35,313 bases of DNA, from positions 1-35,313 of the IMG/VR virus record IMGVR_UViG_3300047470_000206, one strand, 5' to 3'. The notes beneath the pieces were generated by a model that saw only the letters and a list, made by a program, of their open reading frames with translations, did not search any database and was not told the origin of the DNA. Origin of the DNA: a virus. Of the stretch, positions 1 to 6,165 are shown piece by piece; the first letter of the stretch is position 1; each line of letters begins with the position of its first letter. Made by a program: the position numbers and the translations under genes.

Positions 1-23
1 ACCTTATCGGTTCCCATACTGAG

Positions 24-51
24 CGTGACGGGGTTACCCCCCTGGGTCACG
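24..51 (-). terminator. Probable terminator at the left edge
   Basis: CGTGAC (24-29) pairs with GTCACG (46-51), with an inner GGGG/CCCC run. It lies just downstream of the 57-329 gene on the minus strand. The sequence between here and the left edge holds no gene. Confidence 0.45.
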
Positions 52-56
52 GTACG

Positions 57-329
57 TCACTGCAGGTCAGAGGCCTGATCGGTCGCCGTGAAACCGAAGC
101 TCTTGCCGGCCGAAGGCGCGTCGTCGCCCCTGATCTCCAGGCGCGAGGGAACGAGGACGAGCGTCACCGTGGCCATGGTCGACTTCCCGTCGCCAGTGCG
201 GATCTTGGGAGGCTCAGCGATCCTGCCGACATCGACGCCATTGACCACCACGCGCGTGACTACCACGCCGTCACCTGGCGTGTGATCGTCCTCCACGATC
301 TCCACGTGTGCGCCCTCAGGCTGGCTCAT
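57..329 (-). CDS. Hypothetical protein, 90 aa
   Basis: Not recognised. The 90-residue acidic protein is predicted to be mostly beta strand, with a run of alternating hydrophobics (TVTLVLVPSRLEI) near residues 52-65. The ATG (327-329) overlaps the stop of the 43-aa gene upstream as ATGA, so it is translationally coupled to the HNH operon. A hairpin terminator follows. In tailed phages the gene next to an HNH endonuclease is often near the terminase, so it may sit just ahead of the packaging genes; that is inference only. Confidence 0.7.
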   Translation of the reverse strand: MSQPEGAHVEIVEDDHTPGDGVVVTRVVVNGVDVGRIAEPPKIRTGDGKSTMATVTLVLVPSRLEIRGDDAPSAGKSFGFTATDQASDLQ

Positions 330-457
330 GCGGGATCACCATCCACGTCACGCGGGTGTGTGCTGCCACGCTCCACCCACCTTCGGCCGGCGTAGTACAC
401 CCACCTTGATTCTGTGGTGGAGGGGGCTCCAGAAGGTGCCTGCGTGGTGGGCTCCAT
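326..457 (-). CDS. Small hypothetical protein, 43 aa
   Basis: A short ORF filling the gap between the HNH gene and the 90-aa gene. It starts MEPTTQAPSG and carries WVYYAGRRWVERG in its middle. It begins with ATG overlapping the HNH stop (TGATG), has GGAGGAC as ribosome site, and ends by overlapping the next start (ATGA). This double coupling is the main evidence that it is real. The N-terminal half is Pro/Thr/Ser-rich. No function can be assigned. Confidence 0.6.
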   Translation of the reverse strand: MEPTTQAPSGAPSTTESRWVYYAGRRWVERGSTHPRDVDGDPA

Positions 458-762
458 CAGTCCTCCAGGGCGGGGTGTGTGGGCTTCGGGCGCTCGGTAC
501 TCACGCGCTTAGCGGCGCTCGCTGAGCCGCCCTCGTGGCCACTCTTACGCCCGTGGTGCCACGTGCACAGGAGCCTCAGGTTCTCGTCCCTGTGGTCGTC
601 TCCAGGCGTGATGTGGTCGACGTCAGAGCCGACCTGTGTGCAGCGCTGCCCGTCGGACATGCGCCACGTACACACGCCTCCGTCACGCCGGATGATGCGG
701 CGCCGGATGCGGGGCCAGTCCCGCGGGAGGCGGGATCGTCGTGTGCTTCCTGCCCACGCCAC
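457..762 (-). CDS. HNH endonuclease (left copy)
   Basis: A 101-residue protein with a compact HNH nuclease domain: a Cys near residue 31 (GGVCTW), then DVDHITPG around residues 48-55 supplying the His of the first motif, and NLRLLCTWHH around 61-70 ending the beta-beta-alpha-metal fold. The N-terminus is Arg-rich. Phage proteins of this size and type usually lie next to the terminase and cos and help DNA packaging by nicking; the position near the left edge fits this. The start is GTG at 760-762 behind GGAGGTG. It overlaps the downstream 43-aa gene by 3 bases. Confidence 0.85.
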   Translation of the reverse strand: MAWAGSTRRSRLPRDWPRIRRRIIRRDGGVCTWRMSDGQRCTQVGSDVDHITPGDDHRDENLRLLCTWHHGRKSGHEGGSASAAKRVSTERPKPTHPALED

Positions 763-788
763 GGCGCCACCTCCTCTACGCTCTCCCC

Positions 789-1055
789 ATGGGGTTTAAG
801 GAATGGGCCAGAAACAGCATGACGAAGGGCGCCCGGCGTGCTTACGACCGTGGCGACCCCGTCTACGTTCACAGCCTTGCCAACGTGCAGCCGGCCGCAA
901 TCAGCCAGTGGATAAAGGTGATTGAGTCCGTCGGCTGGCGCTTCGAGCAGCAACAGCAGAGCGTGGCTCCGTGGCCCGCCAAGGGTCAGATCCGTTGGAC
1001 GCTGACGTTCCGTCGCGTGGAGCTGCCCGCGGACTCTGTCCCGCAGCCCAAATAG
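789..1055 (+). CDS. Small conserved-type actinobacterial protein, 88 aa
   Basis: This gene is on the plus strand, divergent from the HNH operon and convergent with the tRNAs. The protein begins MGFKEWARNSMTKGARRAYD and ends in a WTLTFRRVEL strand. I believe this resembles a small actinobacterial hypothetical family with an N-terminal GFKEW helix, a central I..VESVGWRFE segment and a C-terminal FRR, but the function is unknown. The ATG at 789 has no clear Shine-Dalgarno, so translation may be leaderless or start slightly downstream. A strong hairpin at 1058-1097 follows. Opposite-strand reading here is only a shadow. Confidence 0.7.
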   Translation: MGFKEWARNSMTKGARRAYDRGDPVYVHSLANVQPAAISQWIKVIESVGWRFEQQQQSVAPWPAKGQIRWTLTFRRVELPADSVPQPK

Positions 1056-1057
1056 CT

Positions 1058-1097
1058 CAGCCCCGGTCACGGGAGGTCGTCCTCCGCGCCGGGGCTG
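1058..1097 (+). terminator. Hairpin terminator after the 88-aa gene
   Basis: CAGCCCCGG (1058-1066) pairs perfectly with CCGGGGCTG (1089-1097), with an inner GGAGG/CCTCC pairing. It begins 2 bases after the stop codon and separates this gene from the convergent tRNA cluster. Confidence 0.75.
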
Positions 1098-1104
1098 CGT
1101 CTTG

Positions 1105-1177
1105 TCGGGATAGCAGGGTTCGAACCCACGGCCTCCCGCTCCCAAAGCGGGTGCTCTTCCTACTGAGCTACATCCCG
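1105..1177 (-). tRNA. tRNA-Pro (anticodon TGG)
   Basis: A complete cloverleaf of 73 nt. The acceptor CGGGATG pairs with TATCCCG (last pair G-U). The D-stem is GCTC/GAGC, the anticodon stem CCCGC/GCGGG encloses TTTGGGA (anticodon TGG, reading CCA), and the T-loop is TTCGAAC. CCA is not encoded. CCA proline codons are rare in high-GC streptomycetes, so the tRNA may supplement host decoding. Confidence 0.9.
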
Positions 1178-1182
1178 TTGCG

Positions 1183-1255
1183 TTGGCGTGAGAGGACTCG
1201 AACCTCCGCACACGGCTTCGTAGGCCGCTGCTCTATCCCGCTGAGCTACACACCA
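1183..1255 (-). tRNA. tRNA-Arg (anticodon ACG)
   Basis: A complete 73-nt cloverleaf. The acceptor TGGTGTG pairs with CACGCCA, the D-stem is GCTC/GAGC, the anticodon loop CTACGAA gives ACG, and the T-arm is GGAGG-TTCGAGT-CCTCT. No encoded CCA. It lies 5 bases upstream of tRNA-Pro in the same orientation and is probably co-transcribed with it. Confidence 0.9.
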
Positions 1256-1364
1256 AGGATGCTGTCCGGGCCCCGCCGTCGGACAGCGTGGCAGGGTGGG
1301 CCGGCACGGCCGTTAATCCTGCCCGGAGGGCGCGTGCTGATCAGTCACGCACGGGGCGCCCCTG
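1256..1364. other. Hairpin-rich spacer between tRNA-Arg and tRNA-Thr
   Basis: No gene. The spacer carries GCTGTCCG/CGGACAGC (1261-1268 with 1280-1287), then GGCAGG...CCTGCC, then GGGCGC...GCGCCC around a CTGATCAG palindrome. These may guide tRNA processing or weaken transcription; neither can be shown here. Confidence 0.4.
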
Positions 1365-1437
1365 AGCCTCCGGCAGGGTTCGAACCTGCGACCGTCGCCT
1401 TACGAGGACGCTGCTCTACCAACTGAGCTACAGAGGC
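1365..1437 (-). tRNA. tRNA-Thr (anticodon CGT)
   Basis: A 73-nt cloverleaf. The acceptor GCCTCTG pairs with CGGAGGC, the D-stem is GCTC/GAGC, the anticodon loop CTCGTAA gives CGT (reading ACG), and the T-arm GCAGG-TTCGAAC-CCTGC is perfect. The outermost anticodon-stem pair is a G-A mismatch. CCA is not encoded. Confidence 0.87.
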
Positions 1438-1439
1438 GC

Positions 1440-1526
1440 GACGTCACGGACGGGATTCGAACCCGCGATTACACCGCCGGATGATCCTCCCCGGCGCGCG
1501 TGTACTGCCTCACACCGCGTGACGTC
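1440..1526 (-). ncRNA. tRNA-like RNA, 87 nt, non-canonical
   Basis: The ends pair over nine bases (GACGTCACG with CGTGACGTC) and a good T-arm (GCGGG-TTCGAAT-CCCGT) is present. A D-like arm GTGT/ACAC can form, but the central arm CGCCGG/CCGGCG has a 10-nt loop with no readable anticodon. It follows a U-run terminator directly. It could be a decayed long-variable-arm tRNA or a tRNA mimic. The extended acceptor recalls tRNA-Sec, but no TCA anticodon sits in the right place. Confidence 0.5.
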
Positions 1527-1553
1527 AAAAACCCCGACCACAAGGGACGGGGT
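1527..1553 (-). terminator. Rho-independent terminator with U run
   Basis: ACCCCG (1531-1536) pairs with CGGGGT (1548-1553), and on the minus strand the stem is followed by five T (1527-1531). It is one of the few terminators here with a true U-tract. It would stop transcripts arriving from 1.6-2.0 kb before the confident tRNAs, so those either rely on read-through or have their own promoter. Confidence 0.65.
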
Positions 1554-1686
1554 GGGTTGTGAGTCCGTATGCCGCCTCCCCGCCGTACGGGGCGCAAGTG
1601 GACTCGCCGCGGACCCACAAGGCCCGGGAAGTTGAAGCTCCAGCGTGGCAGTCCCCTGACTCCAGGGCGGGACACGTCGGAACCGT
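1554..1686. other. Gene-free structured gap
   Basis: No convincing ORF. A hairpin CCCCG/CGGGG around 1574-1590 is enclosed by a 7-bp pairing of GGGTCCG with CGGACTC (about 1562 and 1616). This may be another degenerate tRNA-like fold, but no T-loop is visible. Confidence 0.3.
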
Positions 1687-1798
1687 GGTCACGACCGGAT
1701 TTGAACCGGCGTCTACCCATGGGCTGCCACTTGCCGTCGGAACGGCGGGACTCGATCCCTACTCCGTGGGGCGTGCTAGGCCGCTGCACTACGTGACC
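1687..1798 (-). ncRNA. Oversized tRNA-like RNA, 112 nt
   Basis: The outer parts are those of a tRNA. The acceptor GGTCACG/CGTGACC is a perfect 7 bp, the D-stem GTGC/GCAC is perfect, and the T-arm is GCCGG-TTCAAAT-CCGGT. Between D and T arms lie about 60 nt instead of 22-40, holding the hairpins GGGA-TCGAG-TCCC, GCCGT-TCCG-ACGGC and CCC-AT-GGG. One possible anticodon loop (ACGGAGT, GGA for serine) has C rather than T before the anticodon. A serine-type tRNA with an overgrown variable domain, a pseudogene or a mimic are all possible. Confidence 0.55.
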
Positions 1799-1988
1799 GC
1801 CCTCCCCCGTCCGGGCTTCGAACGGGTCGAAGTCCCATGCACCGGGCGAGGAAGACAAAGACGGCCAGCGTGCTGCGACCACGCTTCAACCCGGAGGAGA
1901 GTGCGGGGAACGCGGGAGCATCGCCGGCCGTCATGAGGGAGAGGTCCGTCCGCCACTCGCGACGGTCGCTCGTCCTCCCTCTACTACT

Positions 1989-2007
1989 GTTATGGGTACG
2001 GTGTGAG
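1989..2007 (-). promoter_or_regulatory. Promoter-like element with shortened spacer
   Basis: CATAAC (1989-1994) and CTCACA (2002-2007), both on the minus strand, match the promoters at 15.07, 27.65 and 34.14 kb, including the shared TACCCATAAC block. Here the spacer is 7 rather than 17 bases, shorter by exactly one helical turn. It may be inactive or a regulator site. No gene lies between 1799 and 2315. Confidence 0.4.
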
Positions 2008-2052
2008 GGGTGCCCGCTGGAGCCGCCTCCGCGCCCGCTGGTCGAAGTGTCA

Positions 2053-2118
2053 AAACAGACCCCTATTTTCTATTCCTCTTAACACGTGTTAGAAGGGCTA
2101 GAAAATAGGGGTTAGTTT
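2053..2118. repeat. 66-bp AT-rich palindrome, copy 1
   Basis: A near-perfect palindrome centred on AACACGTGTT (2081-2090). The arms include ACCCCTATTTTC and GAAAATAGGGGT, so it could extrude as a cruciform. Its base composition is strikingly AT-rich for this genome. A second copy in inverted orientation lies at 34232-34298. It sits in a gene-free gap beside a DnaA box and the integrase. Candidate roles are a replication origin, a partition or repressor site, or a bidirectional terminator. Confidence 0.8.
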
Positions 2119-2183
2119 GAGCTTTTAGCACCCTGTAGTCACTCAGCGTTGAACTACCGTGCTGCGATGGTCACTTGCCGTAG

Positions 2184-2204
2184 TTATCCACAGGCGCCTG
2201 TGGA
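2184..2204. other. DnaA box overlapping an 18-bp palindrome
   Basis: TTATCCACA (2184-2192) equals the E. coli DnaA-box consensus and overlaps the perfect palindrome TCCACAGGCGCCTGTGGA (2187-2204), whose other half gives a weaker inverted box. It lies 66 bp from the AT-rich palindrome, a layout that could be a replication origin. The rest of the gap to 2315 shows nothing coding. Confidence 0.4.
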
Positions 2205-2315
2205 CGGGGACGCGGCTCCGGTCGACGTCAGCGGAGGCGGAAGAGGGCCAAACTCGCCCGCGGGTGCCCCCGGGAGAGGTCCCAGAGACACCCGCAAGCG
2301 TTATCAGTCCGTTAC

Positions 2316-3806
2316 CTAAAGCATCGCCTGATGGAGCGCGTCGTCCATCGCGTCCGCCTCCGGGTCCGCGGGGCCAAAGTCCGCACGCTCATCGACGGGC
2401 GTCGTGCGCGACGGAGCCGGCCGCACCCACACGTGCAGCCCGTATTCCCGCAGCAGATCGCCGCGCTTATCGTCGACGTCCAGCGCCGCCCACGCCTCGC
2501 CCAGCGTCCGGCCCGTGGACTGCACTTCCCAGTGCGGCGTTACCTGCGGAACATCCTCCAGTGCCCGCTTACGCGCATTCAGCCGCTTTACACGGTCGCG
2601 GTACTCGTCCTCTTCGTCGTCGAACAAGCCCGCGTCACGGTCGTCACGAAGTCGTGCGATGGCGCGCGTCACTTGGGTCAGCTCACGCGTCGCGTCGGTG
2701 CCAGGAACCCATACGCGGTGCACCTCCGGCAGTACGGCGAACCGACGTGGGAACTCCTCCATCACCCACTCAATGACCTTCTCCATGCCGACGTATACGC
2801 CTGGCTTGTGTTTCTGCGTCTCAGAGCCGCTGCACGTGAACGAGCGCAGCCCGTTAGACGCGGTGTGCTGCTTCAGATTTCCTTCGCACTCAGTGCAGCG
2901 AAGAACACCGGAAAGCCAGTGTGAGGCCGCCGGAGACTTCCGGATTTGCGCCTGCGCCTCCAGTTCGCTTTGTAGGGCGTCCCACTCATCGCTAGAGAAG
3001 ACCGGAGTCCACGTGACGACTTCCAACCCGTCGTCATCCAACTCCACTCCCCCGCCTGGCAACGGTCGGTGCCCGAGCATCGTTGGGGACGTCAGGATGA
3101 AGCGGAGTGCCCGCGTCCGCCATTGCGCGTCCTGCGCCTTATCCACGCCCTTCAGGGTGGCGCCCCGCTGGCGGCTCGTCGGCTCGCCACGTGCGTTCAG
3201 GCGACGAGCGCACTCCGTAAGCCGCGCGCCCTCCAGAATCCACAGCAGTAGCTCACGCAGCACACTGACGGCGTGCTCGTCGCGCACGAGGACGCGACCT
3301 TTGCCGGACGGGTGTGGTGCCGGCGTCAGTCCGTACGGAACGCGTCCGCCGTGGAACCGCTTGTCTTCCTTCGCCTTGCGCATCGAGTCCCGGACGCGCG
3401 CTTTGATCATCTCGCGCTCCAGCTCCGCGAAGGTCGCGATCATCTGCGCCATGGCACGGCCCGTAGGCCCGGTCATGTCGATGGGCTCCGTAGCTGAGAT
3501 CAGTGCTACGCCATGCTTGTCCAGTTCCCGCACGATGTCAGCGAAGCCGACGAACGATCGGGCGATGCGGTCGATCTTCCACACCATGACTGCGTCAACG
3601 CCGCCCAAGCTGTGGAGTAGCTGCTTCATCGCGGGCCGATCCAGCGGCGGCAGTGCGCCTGATACTCCCTCGTCGACGAAGGGGTCTGCGACGATCACGC
3701 CATTCCGTCGGACAACCTCCGACCTGCACGACTCGTCCTGACGCTGAATCGACGTACTGGACTCCGTGGCCCTGGACAGCCGCTCATACAACAAAAACCG
3801 GTCCAT
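2316..3806 (-). CDS. int: Large serine integrase
   Basis: Site-specific recombinase for phage integration, 496 aa, full length for the large serine recombinases. The N-terminal resolvase domain (about 1-140) carries the Y7-x-R9-x-S11 catalytic motif, with S11 the likely nucleophile, and the arginine cluster WKIDRIARS (76-84). The long helix ELEREMIKARVRD ends the domain. The recombinase domain spans about 150-280, a zinc ribbon has C304, C307 and C325, and a charged coiled coil covers about 370-415, as needed for directionality control. The ATG at 3806 follows GGGAGGGGG. The likely partner factor lies 23 kb away at 26810-27550. Confidence 0.95.
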   Translation of the reverse strand: MDRFLLYERLSRATESSTSIQRQDESCRSEVVRRNGVIVADPFVDEGVSGALPPLDRPAMKQLLHSLGGVDAVMVWKIDRIARSFVGFADIVRELDKHGVALISATEPIDMTGPTGRAMAQMIATFAELEREMIKARVRDSMRKAKEDKRFHGGRVPYGLTPAPHPSGKGRVLVRDEHAVSVLRELLLWILEGARLTECARRLNARGEPTSRQRGATLKGVDKAQDAQWRTRALRFILTSPTMLGHRPLPGGGVELDDDGLEVVTWTPVFSSDEWDALQSELEAQAQIRKSPAASHWLSGVLRCTECEGNLKQHTASNGLRSFTCSGSETQKHKPGVYVGMEKVIEWVMEEFPRRFAVLPEVHRVWVPGTDATRELTQVTRAIARLRDDRDAGLFDDEEDEYRDRVKRLNARKRALEDVPQVTPHWEVQSTGRTLGEAWAALDVDDKRGDLLREYGLHVWVRPAPSRTTPVDERADFGPADPEADAMDDALHQAML

Positions 3807-3852
3807 GCCGGCCCCCTCCCTCGTGCTGGCCTACGAGGGAGAGCATATGTGA

Positions 3853-3886
3853 TTTGGTGCGCTACGTGAGGTCGTACGGCACCGAA
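3853..3886. other. Candidate attP-like inverted repeat
   Basis: Imperfect arms GGTGCGCTACG (3856-3866) and CGTACGGCACC (3873-3883) match at 9 of 11 positions around the 6-bp centre TGAGGT, with further matching T/A pairs outside. It lies 50 bp upstream of the integrase start, a usual attP position for serine integrases. No attB is known here, so this is a guess. No gene is seen from 3807 to 4210. Confidence 0.25.
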
Positions 3887-4034
3887 GAACACTTCTCATA
3901 GGCGCCAGTCTGCGGGTTCAAGAAACGCATACCGCCAGGATACGGGAGCGCACAACGGGTGATCGGATCGTCTGAACGGCGTCTCTACCTCTCGTCGGAT
4001 CACACAGCCGATAGTCCCCGCGCATGACGAAGCC

Positions 4035-4206
4035 CCCCTCGCTCACGGGAACGAGAGGGGTCCGTCAGCGGGCACCCGGTGAGGCCGACCTCACCGGTCA
4101 CCGGGTCCCGCCGTCATCCGCGCGACGTCAGGGAGTGGGACGACGTCGCGCGGGTCTTGCACCGCTCCGGCTATCCGGCGCCGTCAATACCCAGCAGCCG
4201 GAGCGG
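4035..4206. repeat. Array of four consecutive strong hairpins
   Basis: Four stem-loops follow one another within 172 bp. They are CCCCTCG/CGAGAGGGG (4035-4060), CCGGTGAGG-CCGA-CCTCACCGG (4076-4097), CCGCGCGACGTC/GACGTCGCGCGG (4118-4153) and CCGCTCCGGCT/AGCCGGAGCGG (4162-4206). They start right after the stop of the 95-aa gene. They may insulate the integrase from upstream transcription, or form a structured RNA. Confidence 0.7.
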
Positions 4207-4210
4207 ATTC

Positions 4211-4498
4211 TCAGGTGGCCCGTGACTCCAGGGCGTCGGCCGCGGAGTCGAGAATCTGGGCAAGCTGCTTCACGGGGCTGACGTGTGCGCCGCCCAGCCT
4301 CACCATGGGCTCACCAGCAACGGGCACATCGCCGGCCAGTGAGGGCAGCGTCAGGCCGTGGCGGGCGAGGGCGTCACGGAGCGCTCCAGCCGCCTCGTCC
4401 CCCGTGCGTAGCGCCGCCGTGAAGTCGTCCAGCTCAGCGTCACGGGCGCGCCGGCCCCGTGGCGGCTTGAGTGATTCCTTCATCCCGTCGGTACTCAT
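4211..4498 (-). CDS. Hypothetical protein, 95 aa
   Basis: Last gene of a three-gene operon running away from the XRE gene. It is 95 aa with a basic N-terminus (KPPRGRRARDAELDD) and then helices; the C-terminal SPVKQLAQILDSAADALES looks amphipathic. The ATG overlaps the preceding stop as ATGA. No family is recognised. The hairpin array begins just past its stop. Confidence 0.7.
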   Translation of the reverse strand: MSTDGMKESLKPPRGRRARDAELDDFTAALRTGDEAAGALRDALARHGLTLPSLAGDVPVAGEPMVRLGGAHVSPVKQLAQILDSAADALESRAT

Positions 4499-4791
4499 CC
4501 GATCCTCCCTGCGCGGTCGACGACCGCCGTCAGTTCGCGCACAGGAGTCACGTCGACGTCGACGAGTTCCGCACGCCAGTAGCGGTGAACGTGTTCGTGG
4601 AAGCCCGTGTGTGATGGCTGCGTGGCCAGGTGCTCCAAGGTCCAGCCCTGCGCGACGGAGAAGTCCTCACTGGGCGGTCCCGTGGCGCCGCACGTCATGC
4701 ACTCGAACTCAAAACTGATGGGCTCCGACGGGGGCGACGACTCCGGCCGTAACGCCCACATGAGGTAGCGGGTGAACTCGCGAGGGCTCAC
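4495..4791 (-). CDS. Small zinc-binding-type protein, 98 aa (DUF7848-like)
   Basis: The start chosen is GTG at 4789-4791, which overlaps the upstream stop (GTGA), giving MSPREFTRYL. Features are a CxxC pair (ECMTCGATG, about residues 32-40), then a segment ending SHTGFHEHVHRYWRAE. Streptomyces genomes carry many small proteins with CxxCG, an acidic helix and HTGF followed by a W-rich strand near XRE-DUF397 loci, and this looks like that type (DUF7848-like, from memory). A longer reading upstream would overlap the next gene by 130 bp and is rejected. Function unknown. Confidence 0.7.
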   Translation of the reverse strand: MSPREFTRYLMWALRPESSPPSEPISFEFECMTCGATGPPSEDFSVAQGWTLEHLATQPSHTGFHEHVHRYWRAELVDVDVTPVRELTAVVDRAGRIG

Positions 4792-5102
4792 AGGCACGCC
4801 CCGCTGAACCAACCGGGGAAGCCCCGGTACGCCTCTCGCTGACGCGCATCCTCCGCGACGGCGACCGATAACGCCGCACCTGTAGTGATCTCTTCTACGT
4901 CCTCCGGCAGTACTTCCCACTCCAGACCGCCCTTCAAGGGGCGCATGAGGATGAAGGGGCCGTTCCTGCCCATTACGCGGCCGACGCTTCCCGTCGACGT
5001 GTCTTTGGCGAGCAAGCCAGGTGTGGGCATTGCGGGTGCATCGTTGGCCAGGTCCCCCTTCTGAGGATCACTGGCGGAATGCTCCGATTCTTGACGTGCC
5101 AC
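4788..5102 (-). CDS. Hypothetical protein, 104 aa, XRE-locus companion
   Basis: First gene of the operon divergent from the XRE regulator. The N-terminal third is polar and low complexity. The rest (GSVGRVMGRNGPFILMRPLKG) reads like a small beta-barrel that often accompanies DUF397 and XRE genes in Streptomyces. The start is GTG behind GGAGGGGCGGAC. The inverted repeat 5123-5140 lies immediately upstream and probably controls it. Its job is unknown. Confidence 0.7.
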   Translation of the reverse strand: MARQESEHSASDPQKGDLANDAPAMPTPGLLAKDTSTGSVGRVMGRNGPFILMRPLKGGLEWEVLPEDVEEITTGAALSVAVAEDARQREAYRGFPGWFSGACL

Positions 5103-5122
5103 GTCCGCCCCTCCTAGTAGGT

Positions 5123-5140
5123 ACGGTGATAACTCACCGT
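5123..5140. promoter_or_regulatory. Inverted repeat operator candidate
   Basis: ACGGTGA-TAAC-TCACCGT, two perfect 7-bp arms, lies 21 bp upstream of the 4788-5102 start in the XRE divergent region. It is a plausible binding site for the XRE protein. Confidence 0.45.
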
Positions 5141-5200
5141 GTGGGAACTGGCACTTCTAGTGTGATCCCATGCGGTCGGGAAATGCAAGCGGAACTCAGA

Positions 5201-5218
5201 GACTGCAAATTTGCAGTC
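5201..5218. promoter_or_regulatory. 18-bp perfect palindrome upstream of the XRE gene
   Basis: GACTGCAAATTTGCAGTC is perfectly palindromic, AT-rich at its centre and about 95 bp upstream of the XRE start. Size and placement suit an autoregulatory operator. The divergent region 5103-5313 holds no gene. Confidence 0.5.
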
Positions 5219-5313
5219 ATCCGACACGCCTCCGCCGTCGCCTGTGGAAACATGTAGTCAGCCGATCACCACCAGAGTGAGAATTGCCCTACGACGTCCA
5301 GAAGGAGGCGAGC

Positions 5314-6165
5314 ATGACCGCTCCCACAGTCCGCCGCCGACGGCTGGGCGCTGAGCTTCGTCGGCTGCGTGAGGCTGTCGGCCTGAAGCTTGAGGACGTC
5401 GAAACGCGGACCGGGATCACCTCGTCGACGCTCAGCCGGATTGAGACTGCCCGGACCGGCGTCAAGGTCGTGGACGCTGAGAGGCTTCTCGACCTCTACG
5501 CCGTGGAGGACGTCGCGAAGCGTCATGTCATGCTCGGGCTCGTGCGAGACGGCGCCAAGCGGGGATGGTGGCAGACCTACCGGGACGCCATCCGGCCGGC
5601 GTACGCGGACCTGATCAGTCTGGAGGCCGACGCATCAAGTCTCCGCACCTACCAGACGACGTTGATCCCGGGTCTCCTGCAGACTGCCGAGTACGCACGC
5701 GCCACGATCAGCGCTATCAACATGACGTCGACGGCGCAGCAGGTGAACGCCCTCGTAGAGGTCCGCCGGGCACGCCAAGCTGTCCTCACGAAGCCGGAGC
5801 CGCTGGAGGTGTGGGCCATCATCTCTGAGGCCACCCTCCGCACGCGGCTTGCCGACATACCGACCATGCGGGACCAGCTTCAAAGGCTGCTCGAAGTGGC
5901 CGACTTCCCGCATGTGTCACTTCAAGTCCTCCCGCTGGAGGCGTCACCCCATCCGGGGCTCAGCGGGCCGTTCGCAGTCTTGGGCTTCCCTGAGTCTGCG
6001 TTCCTTGACGTCGTTCTGCTGGAGAGTCTGACGACCGCGCTGTACGTCGAAGATCCGGCAGAGGTGACCGTCTACGGCAGCGCGTTCGAGCGCCTTCGGG
6101 CTGCGGCGTTGCCTTTTGGCGAGTCGGCCGACCTCATTTCCAACCTGAAGGACAACCTCAAGTGA
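5314..6165 (+). CDS. XRE-family regulator with DUF5753 domain
   Basis: A 283-aa DNA-binding regulator of the Streptomyces type. The helix-turn-helix spans about residues 8-62 (LGAELRRLREAVGLKLEDVE, then SSTLSRIETAR as recognition part). The remaining 200 residues form the DUF5753 domain, with typical GWWQTYRDAI, QTTLIPGLLQTAEYARA and a late VYVEDP-like segment. ATG 5314 has GGAGGCGAGC just upstream; an earlier in-frame TTG at 5284 lacks one. It overlaps the DUF397 gene as GTGA. Such pairs are numerous in streptomycete chromosomes, so it may be host-derived, perhaps serving in lysogenic control. The rightward direction sets it apart from the lytic genes. Confidence 0.92.
   Translation: MTAPTVRRRRLGAELRRLREAVGLKLEDVETRTGITSSTLSRIETARTGVKVVDAERLLDLYAVEDVAKRHVMLGLVRDGAKRGWWQTYRDAIRPAYADLISLEADASSLRTYQTTLIPGLLQTAEYARATISAINMTSTAQQVNALVEVRRARQAVLTKPEPLEVWAIISEATLRTRLADIPTMRDQLQRLLEVADFPHVSLQVLPLEASPHPGLSGPFAVLGFPESAFLDVVLLESLTTALYVEDPAEVTVYGSAFERLRAAALPFGESADLISNLKDNLK

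Noticed and set aside
576-1211. A 211-aa minus-strand frame over the HNH start and tRNAs
   Set aside because: Crosses two tRNA genes and a terminator; no coding features.
1440-1526. Selenocysteine tRNA
   Set aside because: The long end stem is suggestive, but there is no TCA anticodon in a 7-nt loop and no long variable arm.
1469-1882. A 137-aa minus-strand frame across the tRNA cluster
   Set aside because: It contains the GGGIRTHNP-like and FKSGRDHG strings produced when tRNA T-arms are translated; the region folds as RNA.
2404-3741. A 445-aa open frame on the plus strand opposite the integrase
   Set aside because: It is a shadow of the integrase; Ser/Arg-rich composition, no motifs and no ribosome site.
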